Positions 1-8,675 of a stretch of DNA of 21,759 nucleotides are shown here, one piece after another. A model generated the notes under the pieces. The model worked only from the letters and a program-made list of their open reading frames with translations, did not search any database and was not told where the DNA came from. The stretch is from Chara braunii. Lineage: Eukaryota > Streptophyta > Charophyceae > Charales > Characeae. A program made the translations under genes and the position numbers. Each line of letters starts with the position of its first letter. The stretch's first letter is position 1. The stretch spans positions 318,210 through 339,968 of the forward strand of contig BFEA01000489.1 of assembly GCA_003427395.1 (NCBI GenBank). The letters are read 5' to 3'.

Positions 1-636
1 ACACACACTCAACCGACAAGCACTCAGACAGGCATGCAAACCAGCAGGCATGCACACACACAGACATGGAAATCACAGCAGAATGCGGGAATCTCAACAA
101 GGCATTCATTCCAGCGGCAAATCCCAGAAATCAGCAGTGTTCTCAGTCTGTGTTTTTGGCGGGTCATTACACCTCTAAAATTCTATAACAGCTTTTGCCT
201 TGTTTCTGTCTTTGCCATAAACCCTAAACCCTTAGTCCTAATCTGCTCCTCTCAGCTATGAAGCTGTCGGTTATCTATGATTATGCAAGAGCATTCTGGA
301 ATACCTACATGCCTTTTGAAGCCTCTAAAATTCTATAACAGTTTTTGCCTTGTTTCTGTCTAAGCCCTGAACCTAAATCCCTCAGTCCTAATGCTGTCCT
401 GAGTTATCTGTTCCCAAGATGTTCAGGTAGAAATTACCTCTCCTATACCCTTAAACTCTCCCTGTTTTCACCCGACTATGACCCTTAACCCCTAAACCCT
501 TCCTTCGACTCTTAACCCTAAATCCCTTCCTCATTTTTCCCCTTTTTTCCTTTTTTCCTTAATTCCTAAACCCTAAACCCTACCTTCCACTGCTTGAGTT
601 CCATTCCCCCTTTCGCTCTTTCCTGTAATTCTATGA
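1..636. repeat. Degenerate telomere-type (CCCTAAA-like) and low-complexity DNA flanking the LINE 3' end
   Basis: The first ~70 bases are CA/GCATG-rich low-complexity sequence. From about 215 to 582 there are scattered copies of the plant telomere-type unit: CCCTAAACCC near 222, CCTAAATCCC near 372, CCCCTAAACCC near 496, CCCTAAATCCC near 515, and two tandem units at 565-582. They are mixed with pyrimidine tracts such as CCTTTTTTCC. On the minus strand this becomes GGGTTTAGGG-like DNA directly downstream of the LINE reading frame that ends at 637. It could be the LINE 3' UTR or tail, or interstitial telomere-like DNA into which the LINE inserted. No gene is visible; the short open frame from 34 has no recognisable features. 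Confidence 0.6.
172..392. repeat. 150-bp-period tandem duplication (two copies)
   Basis: A segment at 172-242 recurs at 322-392 with an exact offset of 150 bases. The shared start reads CCTCTAAAATTCTATAACAG and both copies continue through TTTTGCCTTGTTTCTGTC to the shared end AGTCCTAAT, with a few substitutions in the CCCTAAA-like part. The ~80 bp between the copies (243-321) lacks an obvious partner, so this is either a dispersed pair or a decayed tandem array. It lies within the telomere-like region next to the LINE end. Confidence 0.8.
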
Positions 637-1053
637 TCAGCACCCTCCCCCTCTCCATCTGAAGATTAAATGTGCTCCTTGGATTGATGCTACCGCTCCA
701 TCACCGAGTACCTTTTGCTTAAAGCGTTTCAATATTTCTTCCTCTTGTTCCGGCTATTGACGTACCCAGTTCCTCACCGCTTTCCACAGGGCCTTAAAGT
801 GTGTTTCGATGAGGGATAGGAAGATTTCCTTAGCTTCTTGTCTATGCATTGTTGTGCCCTCTATTGTGATTTGGCATCGACGCTTCCAAATGGTCCATAG
901 GGCGTATTGTCGTGCTAGCTGGAACATTTGTTTCTGAAAAGGTTGCCATTGCTTGGGAACTCGCGAACCCAGCAGTAAGGAAATCCTTGAGTGTGGAAAC
1001 TCAATCTCTGTTACTTGTTTCCAGATGTCCTTGGCCACCTCCCCGATCCCCTG

Positions 1054-1122
1054 CGCCTCTTCACATTCGATCAGGCAATGTTGCATTGTTTCCAGAATTC
1101 GTCCCTGTCAAACCTTGCACCA
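1054..1122 (-). pseudogene. LINE zf-RVT zinc-finger remnant with nonsense codon at a zinc-ligand position
   Basis: Read in the LINE frame, this segment gives WCKV, a stop, then QGRILETMQHCLIEC. That fits the zf-RVT pattern C-x2-C...E-T-x2-H-x4-C found at the C-terminus of plant LINE polyproteins. The codon where the second Cys is expected is TGA (1108-1110), one base from TGT or TGC. The His and last Cys remain (H at about 1080, C at about 1065). The downstream part runs on as a basic and aromatic region to 757, then TAG. I infer that the finger was intact in the source element. Confidence 0.7.
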
Positions 1123-1733
1123 TTCCTGATCCTTACTCCGCTGCCCTCTATTTCTTCGTTGATTGAGCCAAACATGCACTGGGAATGCTACATGGGCTAT
1201 AAGTCATTGCATGCTCCTTACAGAGCCCAGCCGTATCGCACCCAATTTTGACCGAGGGAGGGATGACAAATGTCCTCTGGCCACCCCTACCCTCTTCTCC
1301 CATCTCTTTAGCAATGTGGGAGTTATAGAGCAAGAACGCCTTCTCAATTTATACCCTATTTATGTGGTGTAGTGTAGAATATTTACTCTTCTAGATGTTC
1401 CCCTTTGACCACATCTAATATTCCACGCCCATTCCACAAGATCCACTTCTAGCTCTGCTATTGGTACTGTTGGATTATATAATGTGAATGTCTCTGTCTC
1501 CACCACCCTCACTTTTCGCACATACTGCTTGAGGATATATATCGATGTTTTTGTTGCGCTGTCTAGTTGGGACGTGGTGATGTATGGCTGAGGTATATCA
1601 TATTTATCTGCAACTAACCAGTCTGGTCTGGAAGGCTCTAGCCCCCTTATTCTGAAGACCTCCTTGGGTTCCACCTCATCTACCCATGTGACCCAATCAC
1701 CCAATCTCCACTTCGTTCCCGCCTGCAGCAAAA

Positions 1734-1737
1734 GCAT
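1734..1737. repeat. Target-site duplication of the solo LTR (GCAT), left copy
   Basis: GCAT lies immediately before the LTR; the identical right copy is at 2786-2789. The LINE frame is position 0 mod 3 on the left and 2 mod 3 on the right. The 1,052-bp insert (LTR plus one GCAT) accounts exactly for that difference. Confidence 0.8.
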
Positions 1738-2785
1738 TGCAAGGAACATGAATGTTGACGAAGCACAGAAATCCAAATTGCAAAATCACACTGAAGTCCA
1801 TGTAGTCAAAGCACGAGCAGATAGCACAATGGAACCGAGTAACCATCCATTTGAGAACGATACAGAAGAATCGTGAGTCAATGTCCAAGCCCAATCGGGC
1901 AACACCAACAGCATAACCCAATGTAGCTCTCTCTCTTGAATGGCGCCAGGCGCCCTATCTACTGTACAGCCTAACACTACAACTACAGCATGGAAGCAAC
2001 CAGACAACTTGACGACCAGCGAGTGATGATGTCAACACCAATGCCGACCTCCTCTCCACCAGGTACGTCTCTCTCTTCACCCTCACTCTCCCTTGTTATC
2101 CCACACAGCGCCCTTCACTTCCCGAAGAACCACCTTCGCCCTCAACCTCCCTCTGCGCCCACAGGCAGCCCGGCTATGGCCGCCAGCGCCCTGTGCCCAG
2201 GCTGCGCTCTACCGCTTAGCGCCAGCCTGCCTCTCTCAGCCACTGCGCAGCGCAAGTGCTGGCGCTACAATGCAGCAGCGTGCCCGCAATTCCTGCATTG
2301 GCCAAGATCCCTTCCCACTCGCCCTCTCTGCCTATATCCCAGTGTTGCGTGTGGGCGGCCTCCCTTGAGCCTGCGCCTGGGCCCCAGTACCTGTACCCAG
2401 GCCCGATGTGGTTGGGGCCCACGAAATACAGTTGCGCCTCTTTCATCCAGGCCTGCATCCAGATTCAGATAGTGGACCGGTTTCCCATTGGCATTTTCGG
2501 CCTCTATTTCCAGCATCCAATGTCGGCCTCACGTTTATGTGCCCAGGGCCTAACCAATTCTGGGGCCCTGGTCCTTCTGCATTTGCAGAGATCCGGGTCT
2601 CGGTGCACTCCAACCAACTGGCGTGTGGCAACTGTATGGACCCCACTTCGTGAAATGTTTGAACAAAGGGGCTCTCGTTGATTTGCTGGCCCGCCTTCAC
2701 TTAGGGCGGGCACGAGGCTTGCTGGGGGCCTTAGCCCAGAACATGTACATCACGGCAAGGCCCCTTTGAGGGCTCAATCCTCGCA
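1738..2785 (-). mobile_element. Solo LTR (1,048 bp), related to element 1 LTRs, inserted in the LINE
   Basis: On the minus strand it starts TGCGAGGATT, matching the element 1 5' LTR start TGCGAGGATC. It ends with the complement of TGCAAGGAACATGAA, matching the inverse of the element 1 LTR end (TGTAAGGAAAATGAAC). A GCCCGCC...GGCGGGC hairpin and the GGCGCC region near 1940 are also shared. The length is close to the 976-986 bp of the element 1 LTRs, but the sequence is clearly diverged. It is flanked on both sides by GCAT (1734-1737 and 2786-2789). Excising it with one GCAT joins the two LINE halves in frame. No internal retrotransposon sequence is present, so it most likely arose by LTR-LTR recombination. 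Open frames inside it are incidental. Confidence 0.85.
2689..2711. other. Inverted repeat (hairpin) in the solo LTR
   Basis: GCCCGCC (2689-2695) pairs perfectly with GGCGGGC (2705-2711) around a 9-base loop TTCACTTAG. It is the reverse complement of the hairpin at 4535-4557 in the element 1 5' LTR, including the loop, although surrounding sequence has diverged. Confidence 0.75.
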
Positions 2786-2789
2786 GCAT
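2786..2789. repeat. Target-site duplication of the solo LTR (GCAT), right copy
   Basis: Right-hand copy of the 4-bp duplication directly after the LTR terminus CA at 2784-2785. Four bases rather than the five more usual for Ty3/gypsy elements. Confidence 0.8.
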
Positions 2790-3383
2790 CCAATCTTTTG
2801 GTATGGCTTCTTGAACAATTCTTAGGTTTTCTTGCACTCTGTGACATCCCTTCAGGTGTGTCCTTAGTTCCGTGACTGTTTTCCACCTCTTCTCTCCCTC
2901 ATCCCGGATATGTTTGACCTGCCATACCCCATGTTCTCGCCACCTACCCCATTTAGCGTCTTTAACTGAAAGCGTCACAGAATAGAGGCTGTCTGAGAAC
3001 TTCTTCCCTTGTGGTTGGCTCTCTGACCCTTGACGGAAAGATCTCCTTCCAAAGTTTAATGAGTAACCCAGTATTCAGAGTTCCGCATTACATCTTCTTG
3101 GTCCGTATTTAAACCCCCCCTGGTACCAACCTTCGCCCAATTACCACTCATTACCCAAAACTGGCCTGACATGTTACCTGGTGTTTTGTATTTAGCCATT
3201 TGTCGAATCCTCTCCATTTACCATAGGTGTCCACGATAGCCTCAGATGAGTGATTAGTTTGACCAGCCATTTAGTCTGGAGCGCTTTAAGCTGGATATCC
3301 GGGTCTAGCACCCCCAATCCCCCCTGCCGTTTGGGCCTAGTTACATATTTCCATGCTACTTTAGAGATAAAACGCTCTTCTCC

Positions 3384-3450
3384 TTCTTCTTCTTCTTCTT
3401 CTTCTTCTTCTTCTTCTTCTTCTTCTTCTTCTTCTTCTTCTTCTTCTTCT
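3384..3450. repeat. (TTC)n microsatellite, about 22 units
   Basis: Uninterrupted TTC repeats with imperfect TCC/CTC units at both edges. On the minus strand it reads (GAA)n and is open in the LINE frame as a long Glu run, which is a by-product of the repeat. It sits exactly where the LINE homology stops, so it marks or hides the truncation junction. Confidence 0.95.
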
Positions 3451-3654
3451 CCTCCTTCTTCCGTGAAAAACCTCGGATTCAATTACACGCATATACCAGA
3501 CTGTCCAAAGACCAAATGAATAAGCTTCTTCTTTCGTTTGGATGGCTCAACAGTCGGGCAATGGATGGCTTCAAGCACTGCGACCGTGAACAAAAACGTA
3601 CTATGGTCACAAATTTAACTGTACATCCATTGCTGAGCCAATGTCGACAGTGCT
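3451..3654. other. Intervening DNA with no recognisable gene
   Basis: About 200 bp between the microsatellite and the stop of the GIY-YIG frame. Both strands carry several stops and I see no motif, repeat or RNA gene. It may be the 3' flank of the GIY-YIG frame. Confidence 0.5.
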
Positions 3655-4320
3655 TCAGTTGTCCCGTTCATGCACATTGGCTACTACAGATGCCCCATAG
3701 ATTCTTTTTATGACCTTCCATGAATCCATCAACAGGCCACTGTCGTTCGTAACAATGGACAGAGATGATACATTATCACTAAATGCCTGATCAAGAATCC
3801 TTAATAAGGAGATGGAAGAGATACCGATAGATGAGACAAAACGAGGTAGCCTCCTATTCACCAGATTTAAACCATCGGTCAGAGTACTGGAAATCAGTGG
3901 GTAAGCTTTTTCTCCCATGGCCTTTCTCCTTCTTTCCCTCTTGCCCGGTCTCGATCTCTTGTTCTTCACCTTCTTTCGCCCGTTCAGTCTCGAATTCAGA
4001 TACGGGTTAGACCACTTTACGAGCATTCGCTCAGCTGTCAATAGATCAGATGCTTCAGTTACGACAATTGGTATAGCAATATAGTGAAAGGCTCCTGTCC
4101 TCCGTAGCCATCTGTAAAGTTTGTGACTTCGAGCTCCCTCGGACCTATCATTGAGAGACATACAGCCAACATGCTCGGCCCATCTAATATCCAACGATCT
4201 ATTAGTGCAACCTACATAACAGTGCTTAACCTGTGGAGAAACCAGGCAATAGACAATTGGACCGGAGGAGGAGTGAAAGTCATATCCTGAACTACAGAGC
4301 CGAGGAGACCGTCTGAAAAC
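3655..4320 (-). pseudogene. Open frame with a complete GIY-YIG nuclease domain; fragment of a larger gene or mobile element
   Basis: A 221-residue minus-strand frame, open from the stop at 4321-4323 to a stop at 3655-3657. Residues 22-37 read IVYCLVSPQVKHCYVG, matching the paired GIY and YIG strands with the usual spacing. Further GIY-YIG positions follow: Arg46 in IRWAEH, His50, Glu97 in LLTAERML and Asn109 in NPYLNS. GIY-YIG proteins cut DNA using the Tyr, Arg and Glu residues. After the domain comes a basic stretch (about residues 112-135, rich in K and R) and an unrecognised C-terminal part. No credible start codon lies upstream of the domain, so the N-terminus is missing or in another exon or frame. 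Such domains occur in Penelope-like retroelements, homing nucleases and SLX1-type repair proteins; I cannot assign it to one of these. No in-frame stop is present across the domain. Confidence 0.65.
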
Positions 4321-4484
4321 TTAAGACACCATGGTAGCTGCTGAAGTAAGATAAGGAAATTTAGGAAAATGAAAAGCATACGAAACAGGTAATTGAGCTC
4401 TTGATCAAGCAAACCTGATTTTTGTCGACGTAGCAAAAGACACACTTGCAGAATATCCCATGCAGCTTGCACGCTCGGGCCGTG
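4321..4484 (-). other. Upstream of the GIY-YIG frame: possible short intron, no clear gene
   Basis: On the minus strand a 74-nt stretch from 4414 to 4341 looks like an intron. It begins CAG|GTTTGC and ends in a pyrimidine-rich tract TTTCCTTATCTTACTTCAG. The flanking sequence is open in frame 2 mod 3 (QVCLLLRRQKS before; LPWCLKFSDGLLGSVVQDM after, to about 4275), not in the GIY-YIG frame. Joining this region to the GIY-YIG frame would need a frameshift near 4260. This is tentative and based only on splice-site appearance. Confidence 0.25.
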
Positions 4485-4534
4485 TGCGAGGATCTGGGTC
4501 CTCGGCAGGCCTACGGGGCCCCTGCTGCAAATGT

Positions 4535-4557
4535 GCCCGCCCTAAGTGAAGGCGGGC
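4535..4557 (+). other. LTR hairpin GCCCGCC-N9-GGCGGGC
   Basis: Perfect 7-bp stem with loop CTAAGTGAA, about 50 bp inside the LTR. It is also perfect in the diverged solo LTR (2689-2711). In the 3' LTR (12358-12380) both arms are mutated to GCCTGCC and GGCTGGC. Confidence 0.75.
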
Positions 4558-5292
4558 CTAACAAATCCCGAGAGGCCCTAAGCGGTCGAATTAGCATTTG
4601 GGGTTCAGACAGTTTCGTCGCGCCAGTTGGTTGAGGAAACCACAGGCCGAGAAGCAAGGAAATTCCACGGCCTTCCAGGCTCTTCCAAAAGCACAGGCCC
4701 TGGACGAGATTCGCAGCCTCATACACAGACAACTGGGAGGCCCAGTAGCTGCACCAGAGGCGCAGCATCCTGGGGCCTACTGGAAGCTTTTGGGCCCAGG
4801 CCCAGGCCAGCCAGGCTGCGAAGGCAGGCCAGCTCTTTCCATATAGGAACAAGCTCGCTGCCTGGCAAAGCAATCGGGCACTCGCATGCTGGCGGCAGCG
4901 CTGCTGCAGCTGAAGCTCGTGGGCTGCTGCTAGCGGTGAGAGGCGAGGTGCTAGCACGTGCGGTCGTGCAGGGAGCAGGGCGCTGCTGAGGGTAGCGCCA
5001 TAGCCCAGCCTCCATAGCTGGCGGGCTTGGATGTGCAGTGAGGCGCAGGGGTGGTCTTCGGGTGTTCAACAAGGGAAGACGTGGGAGAAAGTCAGGGGAC
5101 AGAGAGAAGGATGATGATGATGATGATGTGAGGGCACATACCTGGTATTGGCGATGGTTCTGCATGGGCGACATCTTCAAGTACTTTGGAGGCTGCTGAC
5201 ATCATCAGTTGCATTGTCAATTAGTAGGCTAGTAGTAGCTGTGTAGGGAGTAGGCTGGGCGCCGAGCGCCGAGTAGTGAGATAGGGACTGGA

Positions 5293-5299
5293 TATATAT
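5293..5299 (+). promoter_or_regulatory. Candidate LTR TATA box
   Basis: TATATAT lies in GGACTGGATATATATG about 175 bp before the end of the 5' LTR, a plausible U3 promoter position giving a short R-U5. In the 3' LTR the same place reads GGATATCTATG. Position and sequence are the only evidence. Confidence 0.4.
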
Positions 5300-5474
5300 G
5301 TTGGTGGTGGCGAGAGCAAGCTCTTATTGACATTGGCTTTCAGTGCTACTATTCTCCATTGGTGTCACGTTGGTGCAATGCTACTTTCTGAACACTGTGA
5401 TACGATCTGGCTTTCAATGTGATTGTGCAATCTGAATATTGTCATCTCGCTTTTGTTCATTTTCCTTACAATTT

Positions 5475-5488
5475 CGTATCAGAGCTGG
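5475..5488 (+). other. Primer-binding site, initiator-Met tRNA type
   Basis: CGTATCAGAGCTGG lies five bases after the LTR end. It matches the plant retrotransposon PBS TGGTATCAGAGC (complementary to the 3' end of tRNA-iMet) apart from one base, TCG in place of TGG at its start. It would prime minus-strand DNA synthesis. Confidence 0.85.
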
Positions 5489-6748
5489 TTCAAACTGCGC
5501 TCATTGGTTCTTCGCATTAGCTGTTCGGTGCTTCGCATGAGGTGTGGGGCAGTGATAAGGCTTGGGCGATTGGACGTAAGGCGGCCCACAGTCGTGTGGG
5601 CGCGTCAGGAAGCTATGTGGTGACATTAGGGGTGTACGCTGGATGATGAGAGCTCGCTGATGTGGCATTTAAGCCGAGGTGGAACTGCATTCTGCTGTTG
5701 GTTGTGCCGAGGCAAAGACCGGTCATCATAAATGCACATCAGGTTGCTGGTGAGAAATTTGTGGTTTGGGGCAGCATTATGAGGTACGTTGCTTCCTTCC
5801 TTATCTACCCTCTTCATTGCTTCTTACCGTGAGGAGGTGAGTTCTATCCTGAGAGTCCTCTCAATATGAGGTGTCGCGAGCGCTCAACCTTGAGAGTCGA
5901 CATTCTTCCTGGGCAGCAAGCTGGTGGGAGACGGGCGATGCCTGTGAAGGGCCTTGGACGAAGCACTCGGGTCACGGTCACCATGCCAACCCGCTGGGAC
6001 TAGTACACGCATGCTTTGCCGCAAGTCCTTGGTTCAGCTGCTGTGCACTAGAGGTCATGCAGGGCATGCCAGCCCTTTGAATAGACGCTTACCAGACCTT
6101 CTTTAAATATTTCTGGCGGGGACTCGGTGTTGATTTTGGCTATGATCGCCGTCCTGTTTGCGACGTTATAAATTCCTGAGGAGTTACGGGGGATCTCCTT
6201 AAATGCCTCCTGATCAGCCAGATCAAACCGGGTGTAAGGTTTGTTGCATGTGAGGATAAATAATGTGCAGCGGCTGGCAGGTTCGGCATTGACTTGGGCC
6301 ACAGGGGTGGGCCGGATTGCACACCTTCAGACACGCTGCTCAACCAGATGCTCAGGGCGTTGACACAGTGACAACTTAAGAAGGATACAGGGAGGATTCC
6401 GACAACTGTTCGCCGTGGCATTAATTAGATAAATTGCCATTCAGCATACATCTCTGCAGGGAGTATTATTGTTTTTATTTTTGATTGTTTAGTTGTTACG
6501 GACTTGTCTAACAACTGACAGATAGCTGCAGATAGAGTAGTATACTCTTTGCTGCATTGCAATCTGTACTAGAGTAATCTAAAAATAGATTTAATATTCC
6601 CTGTAGGATCTAACACTGGGTGAAACCTAACCACCTAACTGTTTCTGTCCAGGCCGACCAAAGTTAGTTGTGTATCATAATCGGTTGTGTGTCATGCTGA
6701 GGTAGGATTCAGTGTAGATTCTAGTTTAGATCACACACACTGTAGCTC
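5489..6748 (+). other. Element 1 untranslated leader (about 1.26 kb)
   Basis: No gag-related frame is open here on the plus strand. The first ~950 bp are GC-balanced with fragmentary frames and contain an antisense protein-like ORF (6048-6329). The last ~300 bp (about 6420-6740) are AT-rich and lead to the probable gag start. Leader length is unusual but not unknown for large plant Ty3 elements. Confidence 0.6.
6048..6329 (-). pseudogene. Antisense protein-like ORF in the retrotransposon leader; possible captured gene fragment
   Basis: A minus-strand frame open from a TGA at about 6330 to a TAG at 6048. It encodes about 93 residues including SRCTLFILTCNKPYTRFDL, EAFKEIPRNSSGIYNV and IFKEGLVSVYSKGW. 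The composition looks like a folded domain: alternating hydrophobic strands, NKPYTRF and SGIYNV-type turns, no repeats. No Met opens it, as expected for an internal exon or fragment. I do not recognise the family. It lies antisense within the leader, where no element protein is expected, so capture of host sequence is possible; chance openness is the alternative. Confidence 0.35.
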
Positions 6749-8675
6749 ATGAGTGATGCAAGCACTAGTGAGGAGGAGTTGTTAGTGGACGACCGTAGGA
6801 CCACTCGTAGAACTGCTCTCAATCGACCTTTGACTTTCCTAGAGTTAGGTCCAGGAGACGAGAGGAGACTGCAGAGAGAGGCTAGAGAGAGAAAAACGGC
6901 AAGAAGAGCGAGGGTGGCTGAGGCCAGCGCGAGGTCTAGGATTACAGCTAGCACCGGTACAACCATGGCTACCTCCTCTACCATGTCTCAGGCCTCTTCA
7001 CAGGCCACTTCGTCAGGAGTCAGTCAGAGTGGTTCTCAGGCTTCCATTAGCCGGAGTGTTGGCTTGCAAGTCAACCAGCAGGCTCAACTCACGCCAGAGG
7101 ATTATGAAATCCTTTAAGCAGAAGAACTTCAGGATGAGCAACAGCGGCAATTGGACAAGGCAGCAGAGAGAAGAAGAAGAGCAATAATGAAAAAAGCTAG
7201 ACTACGTAGTAGATTGCATAAACTAGGCAAGCTAGAAGCACTAGATGAGTTTGCACTTGATCCCGCTATGCGAGCACTGCGAAATTCGCTCTTGTGTGTG
7301 GTGTGGCGGAGACGCAGGTAGTTCAGTAGGAGGTGTTGGCTGAACTAGTGGCAGGCCAGAAACGAATTCTAACTGCACTACAGGCTCCTCGTCCAGTGAT
7401 GAGGCAGCCTCAGTTTGCTGTAGCTCCACAATCGGTTGCAGGTTAATCGATGACGCCGTTGCCGATTGGGCCCTCATTCTCACCTATGCTTGGCATGCCT
7501 CCTCCAGGTGGTTATGTGGCGACTAGTGGTCCGGTCCTAAGAGTCTCTGCCATACCATCAACGATAGTGGTTACTACTGTCCCAATGTCAAGCCAGGCCC
7601 AGGTTAGTGTGCAGTAACCTATTTCAGTGGCTATGCAGCCACTGCAACAATCCCCTGGGCAATGCAGCCTATGCAGTGGATGCCCAAAATATCCTTGCTG
7701 AGTCCTAAGCCCTTCTCCGACGACAGGAAGAAGGATGAAGACTTGGATACCTGGGTAAGGACGGTGCCTACCTATGTGAGGCACAAGCTTACCAGGCCCG
7801 AACAAGAAGTTGTAGTGGCTGCCTCCTTTCTAGAGGGGTCAGCAGCCCGCTGGTTGAATGGCCTAGTGCAGCAACAGGGCTACGGTCATAACTTCGATGC
7901 TTGGGCCCATACCCAGACATTGGAAGAGTTTGTACGGTCCGTGTACAATAGGTGGCATGACCTGCAAGGGGCTCAAAAGGCCACAAACACGATCAACAGT
8001 CTTTGTGCCTGAAGGTACAAGAATGTTAGAGAGCCCACGGATACTGTGGAACGTCTGCTCGTGGTACCTGGTGTGCGCTATGACCAGCAGGTACTCGTTA
8101 CGGATTACCTTAGATGTCTGCCTTTGGAGGTTAGGACAAAGCTGGCAGACGAGGCCTATGTCGAACAACACAACTTCGCTTCTTTCAACAAGAAAGCCTT
8201 AGACATAAAGGCAAAGTTGGGATCTGCGCATCGGAGTCAAGGAGATGGTAGGAAGAAGAGACTACCCCAGGATTGGAAGAAGAAAGGGCAATTAATGTTC
8301 GTCGGCCATGATGGTCAGGCGAAAGAAATTGACGACTTCCCAGACCTTTGGGAAGACACAGAGCACAATGGGGCCAGCGAGACTTCGGATGGGGGAGTCG
8401 TGGCACCCATCAAAGAAAAGGCTAGGGGGACCGGGAAGAAGAAGGCAGGCTGGTCTACGGGTCAGGGCGACCAAGGTACGCCCGCATGGGTGAAACTTGG
8501 TTTAGAGTATGAGGTGTGGAGGGACCGAGTTGCTAGGGGTACGTGCATGAATTGTGGCAACTATGGCCACACATCTAGAACATGCCGAGGTAAAAAGGTC
8601 CTAACGAGGGTAGCCTCTCCAATGGTGGTGGGACTATCATCGAACCGTGGTGGTGCTTCTGCGAGCACTTCGTAG
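6749..8675 (+). pseudogene. gag: Element 1 gag (nucleocapsid polyprotein), disrupted
   Basis: The probable start is ATG 6749 (MSDASTSEEELLVDD); an acidic and then Arg-rich N-terminus follows. The frame stops at 7115-7117, continues in frame as a helical basic region (EELQDEQQRQLDKAAERRRR) to about 7319, then shifts twice (about 7260-7320 and about 7650) through a Pro/Gln/Met-rich linker. The capsid-like region 7662-8210 has the Ty3-type gag pattern (SLLSPKPFSDDRK, EGSAARWLNGLV, VYNRWHDLQGA) with one in-frame TGA at 8010-8012. The C-terminus has a nucleocapsid zinc knuckle, CMNCGNYGHTSRTC (CX2CX4HX4C, about 8546-8587). The stop is at 8673-8675. Gag packages the element RNA into cytoplasmic particles; this copy cannot make the full protein. 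Confidence 0.88.

Larger units (their letters stand above)
637..3482 (-). mobile_element. 5'-truncated non-LTR retrotransposon (LINE), ORF2 C-terminal half, pseudogene
   Basis: Minus-strand remains of a plant-type LINE polyprotein. The first part (about 3360-3195) has the signature downstream of the LINE RT catalytic core: KVAWKYVTRPKRQGGLGVLD, then ALQTKWL. It continues through KDAKWGRWREHGVW (about 2960-2920) to DWML at about 2788, resumes at 1737 as LLQAGTKWRLGDW, and runs to a zf-RVT-like finger near 1119-1065. Reading in frame past the TAG at 754-756 extends it to a stop at 637-639. The RT catalytic core and endonuclease are missing, cut off at the (TTC)n tract. In-frame stops occur at 3192-3194, 3174-3176, 3141-3143, 1360-1362 and 1108-1110, among others, so it is dead. 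The family call is strong; the clade is not determined. Confidence 0.85.
4485..5470 (+). repeat. Element 1 5' LTR (986 bp)
   Basis: Begins TGCGAGGATCTGGGTCCTCG and ends TTTTCCTTACA, directly before the primer-binding site. It aligns along its length with 12308-13283. It carries a GCCCGCC/GGCGGGC hairpin, a short (GAT)n tract near 5109-5127, an imperfect GCGCCGAGCGCC repeat near 5260 and a TATA-like motif near 5293. The open frames antisense to this LTR recur in the 3' LTR only because the LTR is duplicated. Confidence 0.92.

Noticed and set aside
1990-2713. Several overlapping Pro/Ala/Leu-rich ORFs
   Set aside because: They all lie inside the solo LTR, overlap on both strands and have no domain signatures.
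3192-3482. Apparent protein with a long Glu run
   Set aside because: The Glu run is the (TTC)n microsatellite read on the minus strand; only the LINE part after it is meaningful.
4719-5180. Antisense ORF in the element 1 5' LTR that recurs at 12541-12987 in the 3' LTR
   Set aside because: The similarity comes from LTR duplication. It is Ser/Pro-rich low-complexity sequence with no motif, so it is not a supported gene.
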